64,000 nt of DNA from Pedobacter sp. SYP-B3415. GTDB taxonomy: Bacteria; Bacteroidota; Bacteroidia; Sphingobacteriales; Sphingobacteriaceae. Both the position numbers and the translations under genes were made by a program. The stretch lies in the NCBI RefSeq assembly GCF_004138205.1, contig NZ_RXNQ01000032.1, positions 1 through 64,000 on the forward strand, written 5' to 3'. Below are positions 18,033 to 26,235 of this stretch, piece after piece. The notes beneath the pieces are model-generated. The model saw only the letters and a list, made by a program, of their open reading frames with translations, was not told the DNA's origin and searched no databases. Each line of letters begins with the position of its first letter. The first letter of the stretch is position 1.

Positions 18033-19919
18033 TTATTCAAGCACCAGCTGGCTCCAGTCATTTCGTCCTGCTTTCTTCAACTCCCGCCGCCGTTCATCCA
18101 TTACCTTTTTGATCCGCGTACCGAAGGTCCAGCAGGTGCTTTGGCGGATCGTGAGAAGTTCAGAAAGTTTGTGTGAAGAGATCTTGCCCTTGGTTGAATA
18201 CACCAGATAGATCATATAAAAAGCTTTATTGATCGGGATACGTGTGTTATGAAAAATCGTATAACTGGTTACTGATTCTTCATAGCCACATTTTGAGCAC
18301 CGGCGACTCAGGCTGATGTGGCCGGGATAATAGTGGTCATTACCACATTTTTTGCAGGCATAACCATGTTGCCATTTCAGCCGCGCCAGAAAATCATAGC
18401 AGCTGTCTTTGTCGGGATAGATGCGGCTGAATTCTTCGAAGTCAACATCGGCAGACATGACCCTGTCGCGTGTCACCTTTTCAACACTGTGCTGCAGTTC
18501 AAAGTTATCCTGTTCGAGCAATACATTCATGCGCGATATTTCCTCGGCCTGTTGCTGCAGCAGGAGGTTAGCCCTTTCCAGCTCTTCATTCTTCTTTTCA
18601 ATGATGAGCGACTTGTGATACACCTCGCGTGTCCGTTCCTCAACCTTTTTTTCAAGCTCGGTATTCAGCGTGTCTTTGAGCCGGGCATTGATTGTCATTT
18701 GCCTGAACATCTTCTGCTGGGTTTTATCTTTCTTTTTCTTTAGCAGACGCACTTTGTCGCCGATGGCAAGTGAAAGAAAAATCATTTCGAGCACAAAACA
18801 AAAGCTAAGGCTATAGTAACTGACAACGCCGAAGTTGAGCGATGAAAAGCCCAGCATGATTAAAAATTTGAGCAGGAAGCCCAGGAAGAGAAAGCTGTAA
18901 CCGAGCACAAAAAAGCGGGCAGGCTGATAGCCGCGCCGGTAAATATACACACCGGTAAAAAACGCGGTTGCCAGTGGAATTGCTTCTATAAATTTATAAT
19001 TCAGTAATGCCCGGTCAAAAAAGTAGGCATACAACAGAAATGCTGTGCGCAGGCCAATAATAACAAGAATAAGTTTGTTCAGCAGCGGCGCCTTTGCCTT
19101 TACATACAGCAACTGCCGGGTAAACAGCAACGCAAATACACCTACTGCATACAAGGCGAACGCATAAGCAATCTGGTTCCATTCGGGCCAGGACGGCCAG
19201 AGGTAATGGTAAGCAATGCCATCGGTGCTCATTTCGTATAAGCCCACGCTCAGGTTATAAAGAACGTAATAGAGATACTGCTTTTGCCTGATGGCGATAA
19301 ACATGATCAGGTTATAAAAGCTGAACACCACGATCATACCATAGAAGATGCCGAAATAGAAGTATTCGTTGAGTGCATATCCTATAAAATAATCTACCGA
19401 ACGAAGAACAACGATGACATCAGCAATCTGGGCAGATCTTACCCTGAAATACCAGGTGTGAACACCCGCCTGGGTATTGTCCAGTCTAACCTCAAAATTT
19501 TTGTGCCTGATGCTGCGGCTCGCAAAATCGTGTTTATCGCCCAGCTGTATATGCGTGTAGCCGCCACCATTTTTTGGTGCCCAAACCTCAATATCATCTA
19601 TAGTCTGGTCAAAAAATTCGAGCAGGTATGGGTTTTTGGTTACCTCTTTCTGATCAATTCGGATGCGGAACCAATAGGCACTTTGAAGGTGCAGGGTTTG
19701 CGGCGTGCTTTTCTTGCTGGCACTGAATTTAGCCGACCATGCCGGTGTGCTGATCTGCTCAAACGACAGCTTACCGCCCGGGTCTTCATACTGCTCGATT
19801 TGCCCGAAGGAAAAGATATGTTCCTGAAGCTGATCAGTAAGCACAACAGGCTGCTGAGCCTGCGCACCACCCAGCCGGAAAAACAAAACAAAAAACAGCA
19901 GAAACAACCTCACCCGCAT
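18033..19919 (-). CDS. 7TMR-DISM-type membrane sensor with IS1595-transposase-like zinc-ribbon output domain
   Basis: A 628-residue protein. A signal peptide (RLFLLFFVLFFRLGGAQA) leads into a periplasmic beta-rich region resembling 7TMR-DISM extracellular domain 2 (about 30-180), which is thought to bind carbohydrate. Seven hydrophobic helices follow (about 185-395), then a long coiled coil (about 400-485). The C-terminus (about 495-610) is unlike a kinase or cyclase: it has a CxxC...CxxC zinc ribbon (Cys522, Cys525, Cys541, Cys544) followed by a helical KISSHKLSELLTIRQSTCW segment that resembles the zinc-ribbon and HTH front end of IS1595/ISXO2 transposases. The catalytic DDE part is absent. 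The gene lies just upstream of susC on the same strand, so it is probably the locus regulator, acting from the membrane. It starts 19 bases after the META-domain gene. Confidence 0.8.
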   Translation of the reverse strand: MRVRLFLLFFVLFFRLGGAQAQQPVVLTDQLQEHIFSFGQIEQYEDPGGKLSFEQISTPAWSAKFSASKKSTPQTLHLQSAYWFRIRIDQKEVTKNPYLLEFFDQTIDDIEVWAPKNGGGYTHIQLGDKHDFASRSIRHKNFEVRLDNTQAGVHTWYFRVRSAQIADVIVVLRSVDYFIGYALNEYFYFGIFYGMIVVFSFYNLIMFIAIRQKQYLYYVLYNLSVGLYEMSTDGIAYHYLWPSWPEWNQIAYAFALYAVGVFALLFTRQLLYVKAKAPLLNKLILVIIGLRTAFLLYAYFFDRALLNYKFIEAIPLATAFFTGVYIYRRGYQPARFFVLGYSFLFLGFLLKFLIMLGFSSLNFGVVSYYSLSFCFVLEMIFLSLAIGDKVRLLKKKKDKTQQKMFRQMTINARLKDTLNTELEKKVEERTREVYHKSLIIEKKNEELERANLLLQQQAEEISRMNVLLEQDNFELQHSVEKVTRDRVMSADVDFEEFSRIYPDKDSCYDFLARLKWQHGYACKKCGNDHYYPGHISLSRRCSKCGYEESVTSYTIFHNTRIPINKAFYMIYLVYSTKGKISSHKLSELLTIRQSTCWTFGTRIKKVMDERRRELKKAGRNDWSQLVLE

Positions 19920-19938
19920 CTCCGTCCCCCCGCTGTCT

Positions 19939-20334
19939 TTATTCTGCTTTTGAGAAAACGAGGAGTGTCTGATCTCCGTTTAGCAGAACAAGTTTTTCGC
20001 CATCTTTTTTTACCGTATTGGTAGCTTCGAGCGCCCGGATGTACGCGTTTTCGAAGGTGCTGAGTTCCTCACAGAACATTTTTGTAGATATTATTTTTTC
20101 TATGCGTACTTTATTTCCGGTTACAACAACGTTTCCGCCGAAGCCATTGCAAAAGGCCTTGCCACCTACCTTGTCGCCATCAATGTTAAGTGTGCCTTTT
20201 CCCGAGGTTGGCAGCGTTTTTCCGGGAAGCTCTGTCAATTCCCATTTTGTGCCATTCAGGCTTGCCAGGTCGGCTTTTTCGAGACATGAACCAAAAAAAC
20301 ATAGCAGGATCAGCGCAAAAGCATATTTTTTCAT
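19939..20334 (-). CDS. META domain lipoprotein
   Basis: A 131-residue protein with a lipoprotein signal (FGSC, Cys17) and one META domain, seen from NGTKWELTELPGK through CNGFGGNVVVTGNKVRI and a final ALEATNTVKKDGEKLVLLNGD...LLVFSK strand pair. META domains occur in HslJ and other envelope proteins linked to stress and heat resistance; no enzymatic role is known. It is 19 bases ahead of the sensor gene and may share its transcript. The divergent gene starts about 210 bases away. Confidence 0.85.
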   Translation of the reverse strand: MKKYAFALILLCFFGSCLEKADLASLNGTKWELTELPGKTLPTSGKGTLNIDGDKVGGKAFCNGFGGNVVVTGNKVRIEKIISTKMFCEELSTFENAYIRALEATNTVKKDGEKLVLLNGDQTLLVFSKAE

Positions 20335-20545
20335 AGGATAGAAGTGTTTTTTATTTAAATCTTGTCAGATGTGTTTGCTGCAAAGTTTTACGAACAATGG
20401 CATACATTTTTGCGTAACACTGGTTTCACTGCATCACACATTTGAACGTTAAAGATACGGATTAATTGACTGAAGAGGCGATGGGGGGTACGTTTCTTGC
20501 AGCAACCGGTAAAAATGGGGATTATTGCAGTTGAAACAGGAGCCT

Positions 20546-21460
20546 ATGACCGGGTCGCTCATCCGCTTTATTTTTTTTGGGAATTACTTTGTAGGTCTGC
20601 TTGCTGTAGCACTTACCCTCGAGGCCGGCATGCAGCTGCAGCTACCTTTTTGTTCTGCAGCCTACTATCTGCTGTTGTTTCTTGCGCCTGTTGTTTATTA
20701 TACATATGCTTATGCTGGCAGCACCGCCCGGGTTAAATTTGCCAATTCCCGCACACGCTGGTACGAGAAGCACCGGCGGTTTGTGCGCCGCAGCCAGGCC
20801 GTTCTCACATTTGTCTGTATTAGTCTGCTCGTTTGGTTAATTCAGCAAAATTTCAGTGCTATCCTGGCCTTGCCGGCCGATTATTGGTTGAGCGTCTTTG
20901 TGTTGCTGATAGCCGCCGGACTGTATTATGGATTGCTTCCACGTTCCGTTTTTCGCTTGAATCTTCGAAACACGGGCTGGCTAAAGGCCTTCGTAATCGG
21001 CTTTGTATGGGCGTGCTGTGTAAATGTTCTGCTTCTCATCGTACTAAAAGTGGAAAAGGGAGTGGCAGAAGAAGACCTTCCGCTCTGGATCTGGTTATTT
21101 ATAAAGAACTGGATGTTTTGTACGGTAAATGCTATTCTCTTTGATATCAAAGATTACCCAAGCGATGCAAACCGGCACCTGCGTACTTTTGTCGTGAGTT
21201 TTGGATTACGGCGCACGATTTTCTATATCCTGATCCCACTGTTGCTAGTCGGACTTGCCGCGCTTTTTGTATTTGCCTGGTACAGGGAGTTCAGCGCCCT
21301 GCAGATCGGTTTTAATGTACTTCCTTTTCTTGCCACGATCATGGTAGCTTATTCAATGCATAAACGCCAGCCCATTTTGTACTACCTGATGGTGATTGAC
21401 GGATTAATACTCTTCAAAGCAATTTGCGGAATTTTAGGTATGCAGTTTTTAGGAGTATGA
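20546..21460 (+). CDS. UbiA-like integral membrane protein
   Basis: A 304-residue membrane protein with about eight or nine hydrophobic helices. The cytoplasmic loop ILFDIKDYPSDANRHLRTF near residue 200 looks like the second Asp-rich motif (DxxDxxxD) of UbiA-superfamily prenyltransferases. The first Asp-rich motif is not clear; the equivalent loop, NSRTRWYEKHRRFVRR, is basic instead. So it may be a divergent prenyltransferase or a non-catalytic relative. The ATG at 20546 is chosen because AGGAG lies four bases before it; an in-frame TTG at 20525 is less likely. Its stop overlaps the methyltransferase start (ATGA), indicating coupled translation. Confidence 0.7.
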   Translation: MTGSLIRFIFFGNYFVGLLAVALTLEAGMQLQLPFCSAAYYLLLFLAPVVYYTYAYAGSTARVKFANSRTRWYEKHRRFVRRSQAVLTFVCISLLVWLIQQNFSAILALPADYWLSVFVLLIAAGLYYGLLPRSVFRLNLRNTGWLKAFVIGFVWACCVNVLLLIVLKVEKGVAEEDLPLWIWLFIKNWMFCTVNAILFDIKDYPSDANRHLRTFVVSFGLRRTIFYILIPLLLVGLAALFVFAWYREFSALQIGFNVLPFLATIMVAYSMHKRQPILYYLMVIDGLILFKAICGILGMQFLGV

Positions 21461-22110
21461 AAACGGAGTCAGGTTACGATCGGATTTCAGGGATTTACGA
21501 CCAGATGAGCCGCCTGATATTTGGGCGTGCCCAGGTGCGGGCACAGACAGATCAGCTCGATTACCTTGCGGCGGGCGAACGGATTTTAATTGTTGGTGGA
21601 GGCACCGGCTGGATATTGGATGAACTCGGTAAGATAACCCGTCGGCTGCATATCGTTTACCTGGAACAATCATCACGAATGGTCGGCCTTTCAAAAAAAC
21701 GCGAACCGGGCAAACATATGATCGAATTTGTCACGGGATCGGCATTCGATTATAACACAGACGACCTTTTTGACGTTGTGTTTACGCCGTTTATATTTGA
21801 TCATTTTGACCAGACGGGAGCAGAAGCACTTTTCACAAACCTGCACCGCCTGCTGAGGGGAAATGGATTATGGGTCTACACGGACTTTTGCGCGTTAAAA
21901 TCGTCTGACCAATTATGGAAGCGTTTGTTAATGAGCGCGATGTATGCATTTTTCCGGCAACTAAACATCGTAAAGGTAAAAGGGATGCCGGATATAATTG
22001 AGCTGTTTGAGAAGAACGGCTACCGCCGGACGAATCACCGGACCTATTACGGAAAACTAATTGAATCTTGTGTTTATGTCAAACGCGAAAAAACGGACTT
22101 CAGCCTTTAA
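21457..22110 (+). CDS. Class I SAM-dependent methyltransferase
   Basis: A 217-residue Rossmann-fold methyltransferase. Motif I is RILIVGGGTGWILDEL, followed by an acidic strand end (YLEQSS), and motif II/III is DVVFTPFIFDHFDQ. The N-terminus YDRISGIYDQMSRLIFGRAQ is like UbiE/COQ5-type and other lipid or quinone methyltransferases. The substrate is not evident. The ATG at 21457 overlaps the upstream UbiA-like stop codon. A membrane prenyl-transfer-like protein coupled to a methyltransferase suggests modification of an isoprenoid or aromatic lipid, which is inference only. Confidence 0.85.
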   Translation: MKTESGYDRISGIYDQMSRLIFGRAQVRAQTDQLDYLAAGERILIVGGGTGWILDELGKITRRLHIVYLEQSSRMVGLSKKREPGKHMIEFVTGSAFDYNTDDLFDVVFTPFIFDHFDQTGAEALFTNLHRLLRGNGLWVYTDFCALKSSDQLWKRLLMSAMYAFFRQLNIVKVKGMPDIIELFEKNGYRRTNHRTYYGKLIESCVYVKREKTDFSL

Positions 22111-22141
22111 AGTTGGTAACTTTCGTAAAGTTACCAACTTT
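22109..22141. terminator. Bidirectional terminator between methyltransferase and phosphoesterase genes
   Basis: AAAGTTGGTAAC and GTTACCAACTTT form a perfect 12-bp stem with a nine-base loop. It overlaps the methyltransferase stop codon. A second A/T-rich inverted stretch (aaagaaaaaatatttctttttt) lies just beyond, before the convergent phosphoesterase stop. Confidence 0.75.
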
Positions 22142-22181
22142 GATCCAAATTTCCCAAAAAGAAAAAATATTTCTTTTTTAT

Positions 22182-23444
22182 TTAAGCTCTTTTAAGTTCG
22201 AAAATCGTAATTTCCGGTAACATACCTACACGTCCGGGATAGCCGAGAAAACCGTAACCTACATTCACGTATAGTTGCTGATGTTTCTCCCTGTAAAGGC
22301 CTGCCCATTCTTTATAGATATACTGCACCGGACTCCATTGAAACTGGTCCAGGCGTACACCAAACTGCATACCGTGTGTATGGCCACTAAACATAGCGTC
22401 AATTTGCGGATACTTCTCCAGAACCTCACCACGCCAGTGCGAGGGATCGTGGGAGAGCAAAAGTTTTACCGGCAGGTCATCAGTGTCTTTCACCGCAAGA
22501 TCCATCCGTCCATATTTTGGAAAACGGCCCATGCCCCAGTTTTCAATACCTAAAATCCCGATCTCTTCGCCGTCAACTTTTAACCGGCGGTGTTCATTCA
22601 TCAGCAGATCATAACCCATAATCTTATGAACCATCTTGAGGTCGTTCAGATTTTTGGTACGTGCGGGCGAAGCTGTCCGGCCAAAGTAATAATCGCCGTA
22701 ATCATGGTTCCCTAAAGACGAATAGACGCCCAGCGGTGCTTTTACCCTGGCAAAGATGTCCTGGTAGTCGCGCATTTCTGTAGCTACGTTATTCACAAGG
22801 TCACCGGTAAAAAACACAAAATCAGGTTTTTCGGCAAGAAGCAGATCAATCCCGCCATTTACGGCCTTGCGGTTATAAAAGCTGCCCGAATGAACGTCAG
22901 ATATCTGTGCCATCGTGATGCCATCGAAAGCCCTCGGCAGGTTAGGTAATACCAATTGCTGCCGTCTCACCCGGTAGTCATAAGCACCCGATATGATGCC
23001 CCAGCTTAGCGAGCTAAGCGGAATGGCCGCTGCTACGAGACCTGTTTTTACCAGAAACGCAGACCGGCTGATAGGCTCGCCTGAATGTACAGGTGCTTCG
23101 TTAGCTGTTGAAAGAGTTTTATTTTTCCGGGCGTACCGCCAGAGTTTTATCCCGCCGCGGCGGATATCGTCTACAAGCAGGAAAGGCAACATAATTACCT
23201 TGCAGACTACTGTCAGGAAAAACGCAACCAGGATGATCGAGCGGATAGTTAAATACAGGTTCAGATAGATGCTGCAAAAAACTCCCAGGATAAGCACAAT
23301 GCTATATCCCCAATAGAGCATGCCAAAGATCCGCTTAGTTCGGGGCTTCCACTTATGAAAAACGGACAATAAAGCTTTATAGCAATAAACATCAAACGCC
23401 AGTATAAAGATAGAGGCGATGATCAGTAAGGAAGTTCTTCCCAT
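22182..23444 (-). CDS. Membrane-anchored metallophosphoesterase
   Basis: A 420-residue protein with several hydrophobic N-terminal segments (within residues 1-155) and a calcineurin-like phosphoesterase domain (about 170-415). All metal-binding motifs are present: QISDVHSGS, FTGDLVNN, SLGNHDYGDY, LSHDP and SGHTHGMQFG. It resembles YkuE/YaeI-type phosphoesterases, some of which act on lipid pyrophosphates such as UDP-diacylglucosamine; the substrate here is unknown. It lies 68 bases after the AAA+ gene on the same strand. Confidence 0.88.
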   Translation of the reverse strand: MGRTSLLIIASIFILAFDVYCYKALLSVFHKWKPRTKRIFGMLYWGYSIVLILGVFCSIYLNLYLTIRSIILVAFFLTVVCKVIMLPFLLVDDIRRGGIKLWRYARKNKTLSTANEAPVHSGEPISRSAFLVKTGLVAAAIPLSSLSWGIISGAYDYRVRRQQLVLPNLPRAFDGITMAQISDVHSGSFYNRKAVNGGIDLLLAEKPDFVFFTGDLVNNVATEMRDYQDIFARVKAPLGVYSSLGNHDYGDYYFGRTASPARTKNLNDLKMVHKIMGYDLLMNEHRRLKVDGEEIGILGIENWGMGRFPKYGRMDLAVKDTDDLPVKLLLSHDPSHWRGEVLEKYPQIDAMFSGHTHGMQFGVRLDQFQWSPVQYIYKEWAGLYREKHQQLYVNVGYGFLGYPGRVGMLPEITIFELKRA

Positions 23445-23466
23445 TAATTCCGGAATTTTTATGGTA

Positions 23467-23504
23467 GCCTGTCAAAGAGAATGCCATGGCAATCCTGCTG
23501 ACAG
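23467..23504 (-). terminator. Nested hairpin between the AAA+ and phosphoesterase genes
   Basis: GCCTGTCA pairs with TGACAGGC, and a palindromic TGCCATGGCA lies in the loop. It follows the AAA+ stop on the minus strand. There is no T-run, so its role as a terminator is uncertain. Confidence 0.35.
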
Positions 23505-23512
23505 GCCGTCAG

Positions 23513-25006
23513 TTAATGTAAGTCGTTTTCGTCGTGATCGTCTTCACCAAACTCGGCATTGAACAAACTTCCGAACATATCAGAGAAAGCGGTTCCGCCT
23601 GCCATGCTGTTTTTGCTGAGCTGCGAAAACTCGGCGAGTCCATGCAGCACAAACTCCATTAAGAGCAGCGTCTGGTTTTCAGTCAGCTTTGGATGGAATT
23701 TCCTGGCAAGGTCATACAAACCAGGCACCTCCATGAGCAATTTTTTATAGCTGCTATATGGAAGCTGATCTGTCAGATCAACGCTGTGATCGTCTGCGAA
23801 CCAATCGGTTATTTCCGCATATGGGTTAGCCCGCTTGCTTTTTTTCGCTTTTTCCGGGTCCGGGAAATACCGCGTAAACAGTGTTTTGATTGCTTTACCA
23901 ATGAGCGTGTTTGCTACGTGAACCGGGCCTTCCAGTTCTCCTTCGTAAACAAGTTCAATTTTACCCGTAATAGCCGGTGTGATTCCCGACAGATCAGACA
24001 GCCTGACGAATGTGTTTTTCTCGCCATTAATGATCATGCGCCGTTCTGCCGTGCTGACCAGGTTTTCATAAGCTGATATAGTAAGTCGTGCAGACACGCC
24101 CGATTTTTGATCAATATATTCGCTCTTTCTGGCTTCAAACGCAACCTGCTCTACCAGGTCTTTCAAGAGTCCGTCTACTTCAATCGCTTTCTGCTCTTCG
24201 GTCAGTTTTGCCTCCTGGAATGTAATTTTCCGTGAGATCTCGATGCTCCTCGGATAGTGGGTCAGGATCTGGCTTTCAATACGGTCTTTGAGGGGTGTAA
24301 CGATGGAGCCACGGTTGGTGTAATCTTCCGGATTGGCGGTGAACACAAACTGGATATCTAACGGTAGCCGCAATTTAAATCCCCTGATCTGGATGTCTTT
24401 TTCCTGCAGCATATTAAACAGCGCCACCTGAATGCGCGCCTGTAAGTCAGGAAGCTCATTAATTACAAAGATACCCCTGTGCGCCCGCGGGATCAGACCG
24501 TAATGAATTACCCTTTCATCGTTATAGGTAAGCCTGAGACTTGCCGCCTTGATTGGGTCAACATCGCCAACAAGATCTGCAACGGTAACATCAGGTGTGG
24601 CAAGCTTTTCCGTATACCGCTCAGAGCGGTGCAGCCAGGCAATTGGTGTGTTGTCGCCATGCGCATCGATCTCTGCACGTCCGTACCAGGATATCGGCTG
24701 CAGGGGATCCTCAAAAATCTCACTGCCTGCAATATAGGGAACATATTCATCAAGCAGGTTGATCATTAACCGCGCAATCCGCGTTTTTGCCTGTCCGCGT
24801 AAGCCCAGTAACAAAACATTATGCCGGGAAAGCAATGCGGTCTGAAGCTCCGGAATTACCGTTTCATCATAACCGAGAATGCCCTGAAATCCTTCCTTAT
24901 TGCTGCGGAGCAATGTGATCAGGTTAGCCCGGAGCTCTTCTTTTACCGACCGGCTTTTGTAACCAGATTTTTTTAATTCACCAAGTGTTTTTATGTTGAT
25001 ATCCAT
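23513..25006 (-). CDS. AAA+ ATPase of the magnesium-chelatase/MoxR type
   Basis: A 497-residue AAA+ protein. Walker A is GLRGQAKTR (Lys74). Walker B is in IFVINELPDL, where the usual Asp-Glu is Asn-Glu. Sensor 1 is in FVFTANPEDYTNRG and the arginine-finger/sensor region is LKDRIES. ChlI/BchI and MoxR ATPases work with a VWA-domain partner to remodel or load cofactors into client proteins; the partner gene is directly upstream (23-base gap). The C-terminal part (about 330-497) is helical with an acidic tail. The client is not evident. Confidence 0.85.
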   Translation of the reverse strand: MDINIKTLGELKKSGYKSRSVKEELRANLITLLRSNKEGFQGILGYDETVIPELQTALLSRHNVLLLGLRGQAKTRIARLMINLLDEYVPYIAGSEIFEDPLQPISWYGRAEIDAHGDNTPIAWLHRSERYTEKLATPDVTVADLVGDVDPIKAASLRLTYNDERVIHYGLIPRAHRGIFVINELPDLQARIQVALFNMLQEKDIQIRGFKLRLPLDIQFVFTANPEDYTNRGSIVTPLKDRIESQILTHYPRSIEISRKITFQEAKLTEEQKAIEVDGLLKDLVEQVAFEARKSEYIDQKSGVSARLTISAYENLVSTAERRMIINGEKNTFVRLSDLSGITPAITGKIELVYEGELEGPVHVANTLIGKAIKTLFTRYFPDPEKAKKSKRANPYAEITDWFADDHSVDLTDQLPYSSYKKLLMEVPGLYDLARKFHPKLTENQTLLLMEFVLHGLAEFSQLSKNSMAGGTAFSDMFGSLFNAEFGEDDHDENDLH

Positions 25007-25029
25007 GTGTGTGCTTCTGTTGTGAACGG

Positions 25030-26127
25030 TTAACGCACCGTTCGTCTGCGATTTTTGATATAGTCCTCAAATATATACTCGCCTAAACCATTGAGCGAGC
25101 TATAGAATGCCCTGCCACCATTTATCTGCGTAAACTGCCTCACGAACTGCTGCAGATAAGGGTCTTTAGCGATCATAAAGGTTGTTATGGGAATGTTCAA
25201 CCTTTTGCACTGCGCGGCCATGTTTAGTGTTTTATTGATCACCTTACGGTCAAGGCCCATGCTGTTTTTGTAATAACGCCCGTTTTCTTTCAGACAGGTT
25301 GGTTTACCATCTGTGATCATAAAGATCTGTTTGTTGTGCGTTTTACGGCGGCGAAGCAGATCAGCTGCAAGCTCGAGACCCGCAAACGTGTTGGTATGAT
25401 AAGGTCCCACCTGCAGGTATGGCAGATCTTTTATACTTATCGGCCAAGCATCATTACCAAAAACCACAATGTCTAAGGTATCTTTAGGATACCTGGTTTT
25501 GATGAGCTCAGCCAGGGCCATCGCAACTTTTTTTGCTGGCGTGATCCGGTCTTCACCGTAAAGGATCATACTGTGCGAAATATCGATCATCAGCACAGTA
25601 GATGTAAGCGTTTTGTAGTCCTTCTCTTCAACTTCCAGATCGCGTTCTGTCAGCGTGAAATTGCCAATACCGTGATTTATCTGCGCGTTATGAATCGATG
25701 CAGTCATGTCAATCTGATCAAGGCTGTCGCCGAAGTTAAACTCCCGGCGGTCGGCATTTTTTTCTTCACCTATCCCTGAAATGTTGCTGTTATGATTCCC
25801 TTTTCCGGCTTTTTTCAATTTGCCGAAAATTTCCTCAAGCGCAGATTTACGAATGGTCTGCTCGGTTTTTGCAGTTATACTGAGTTCGCCATCGGCCGGA
25901 TTTTCCTGCAAATAACCCTTGTCTTTAAGATCCTGGATAAAATCGCCCATACCATAATCATTGTTGGTAAGGTTATATTGTTTATCCAGCTCATTAAGCC
26001 AGGCCAGCGCCTCGCCGGCATCGCCCGCCGTATAGTTCAGCAGTTCGCTGAATAGTTTGAGCAGCTCGTCAAAGCCGCCCTTCGGAAGCTCTCCGGGCAG
26101 GAAGTCTGTAAATCTGAAACCGCGCAT
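25030..26127 (-). CDS. VWA domain protein, partner of the AAA+ ATPase
   Basis: A 365-residue protein. The N-terminal half is helical and contains a Gly/Asn-rich linker. The C-terminal half is a von Willebrand A domain with the MIDAS motif DISHS (Asp182, Ser184, Ser186), then a conserved Thr in ITDGKPT about 90 residues on, matching ChlD/CoxE-like proteins. No signal peptide is present, so it acts in the cytoplasm with the ATPase encoded next to it. The pair forms a two-gene operon. Confidence 0.85.
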   Translation of the reverse strand: MRGFRFTDFLPGELPKGGFDELLKLFSELLNYTAGDAGEALAWLNELDKQYNLTNNDYGMGDFIQDLKDKGYLQENPADGELSITAKTEQTIRKSALEEIFGKLKKAGKGNHNSNISGIGEEKNADRREFNFGDSLDQIDMTASIHNAQINHGIGNFTLTERDLEVEEKDYKTLTSTVLMIDISHSMILYGEDRITPAKKVAMALAELIKTRYPKDTLDIVVFGNDAWPISIKDLPYLQVGPYHTNTFAGLELAADLLRRRKTHNKQIFMITDGKPTCLKENGRYYKNSMGLDRKVINKTLNMAAQCKRLNIPITTFMIAKDPYLQQFVRQFTQINGGRAFYSSLNGLGEYIFEDYIKNRRRTVR

Positions 26128-26235
26128 ATCTTTTAAAGGAATAACTAAGTTAAAAGTTTAGTGCCGCAGTATTTTAAGCCGGGTGTCATTTTTGCCTGCA
26201 GTCAGATTACAGGCCATTTTATCGGGCTAAAGATT

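Noticed and set aside
18033-18530. A separate IS1595 transposase fragment inserted at the end of the sensor gene
   Set aside because: The zinc ribbon is in one open frame with the coiled coil, has no inverted repeats around it and lacks the catalytic part, so a domain fusion is more likely than an insertion scar.
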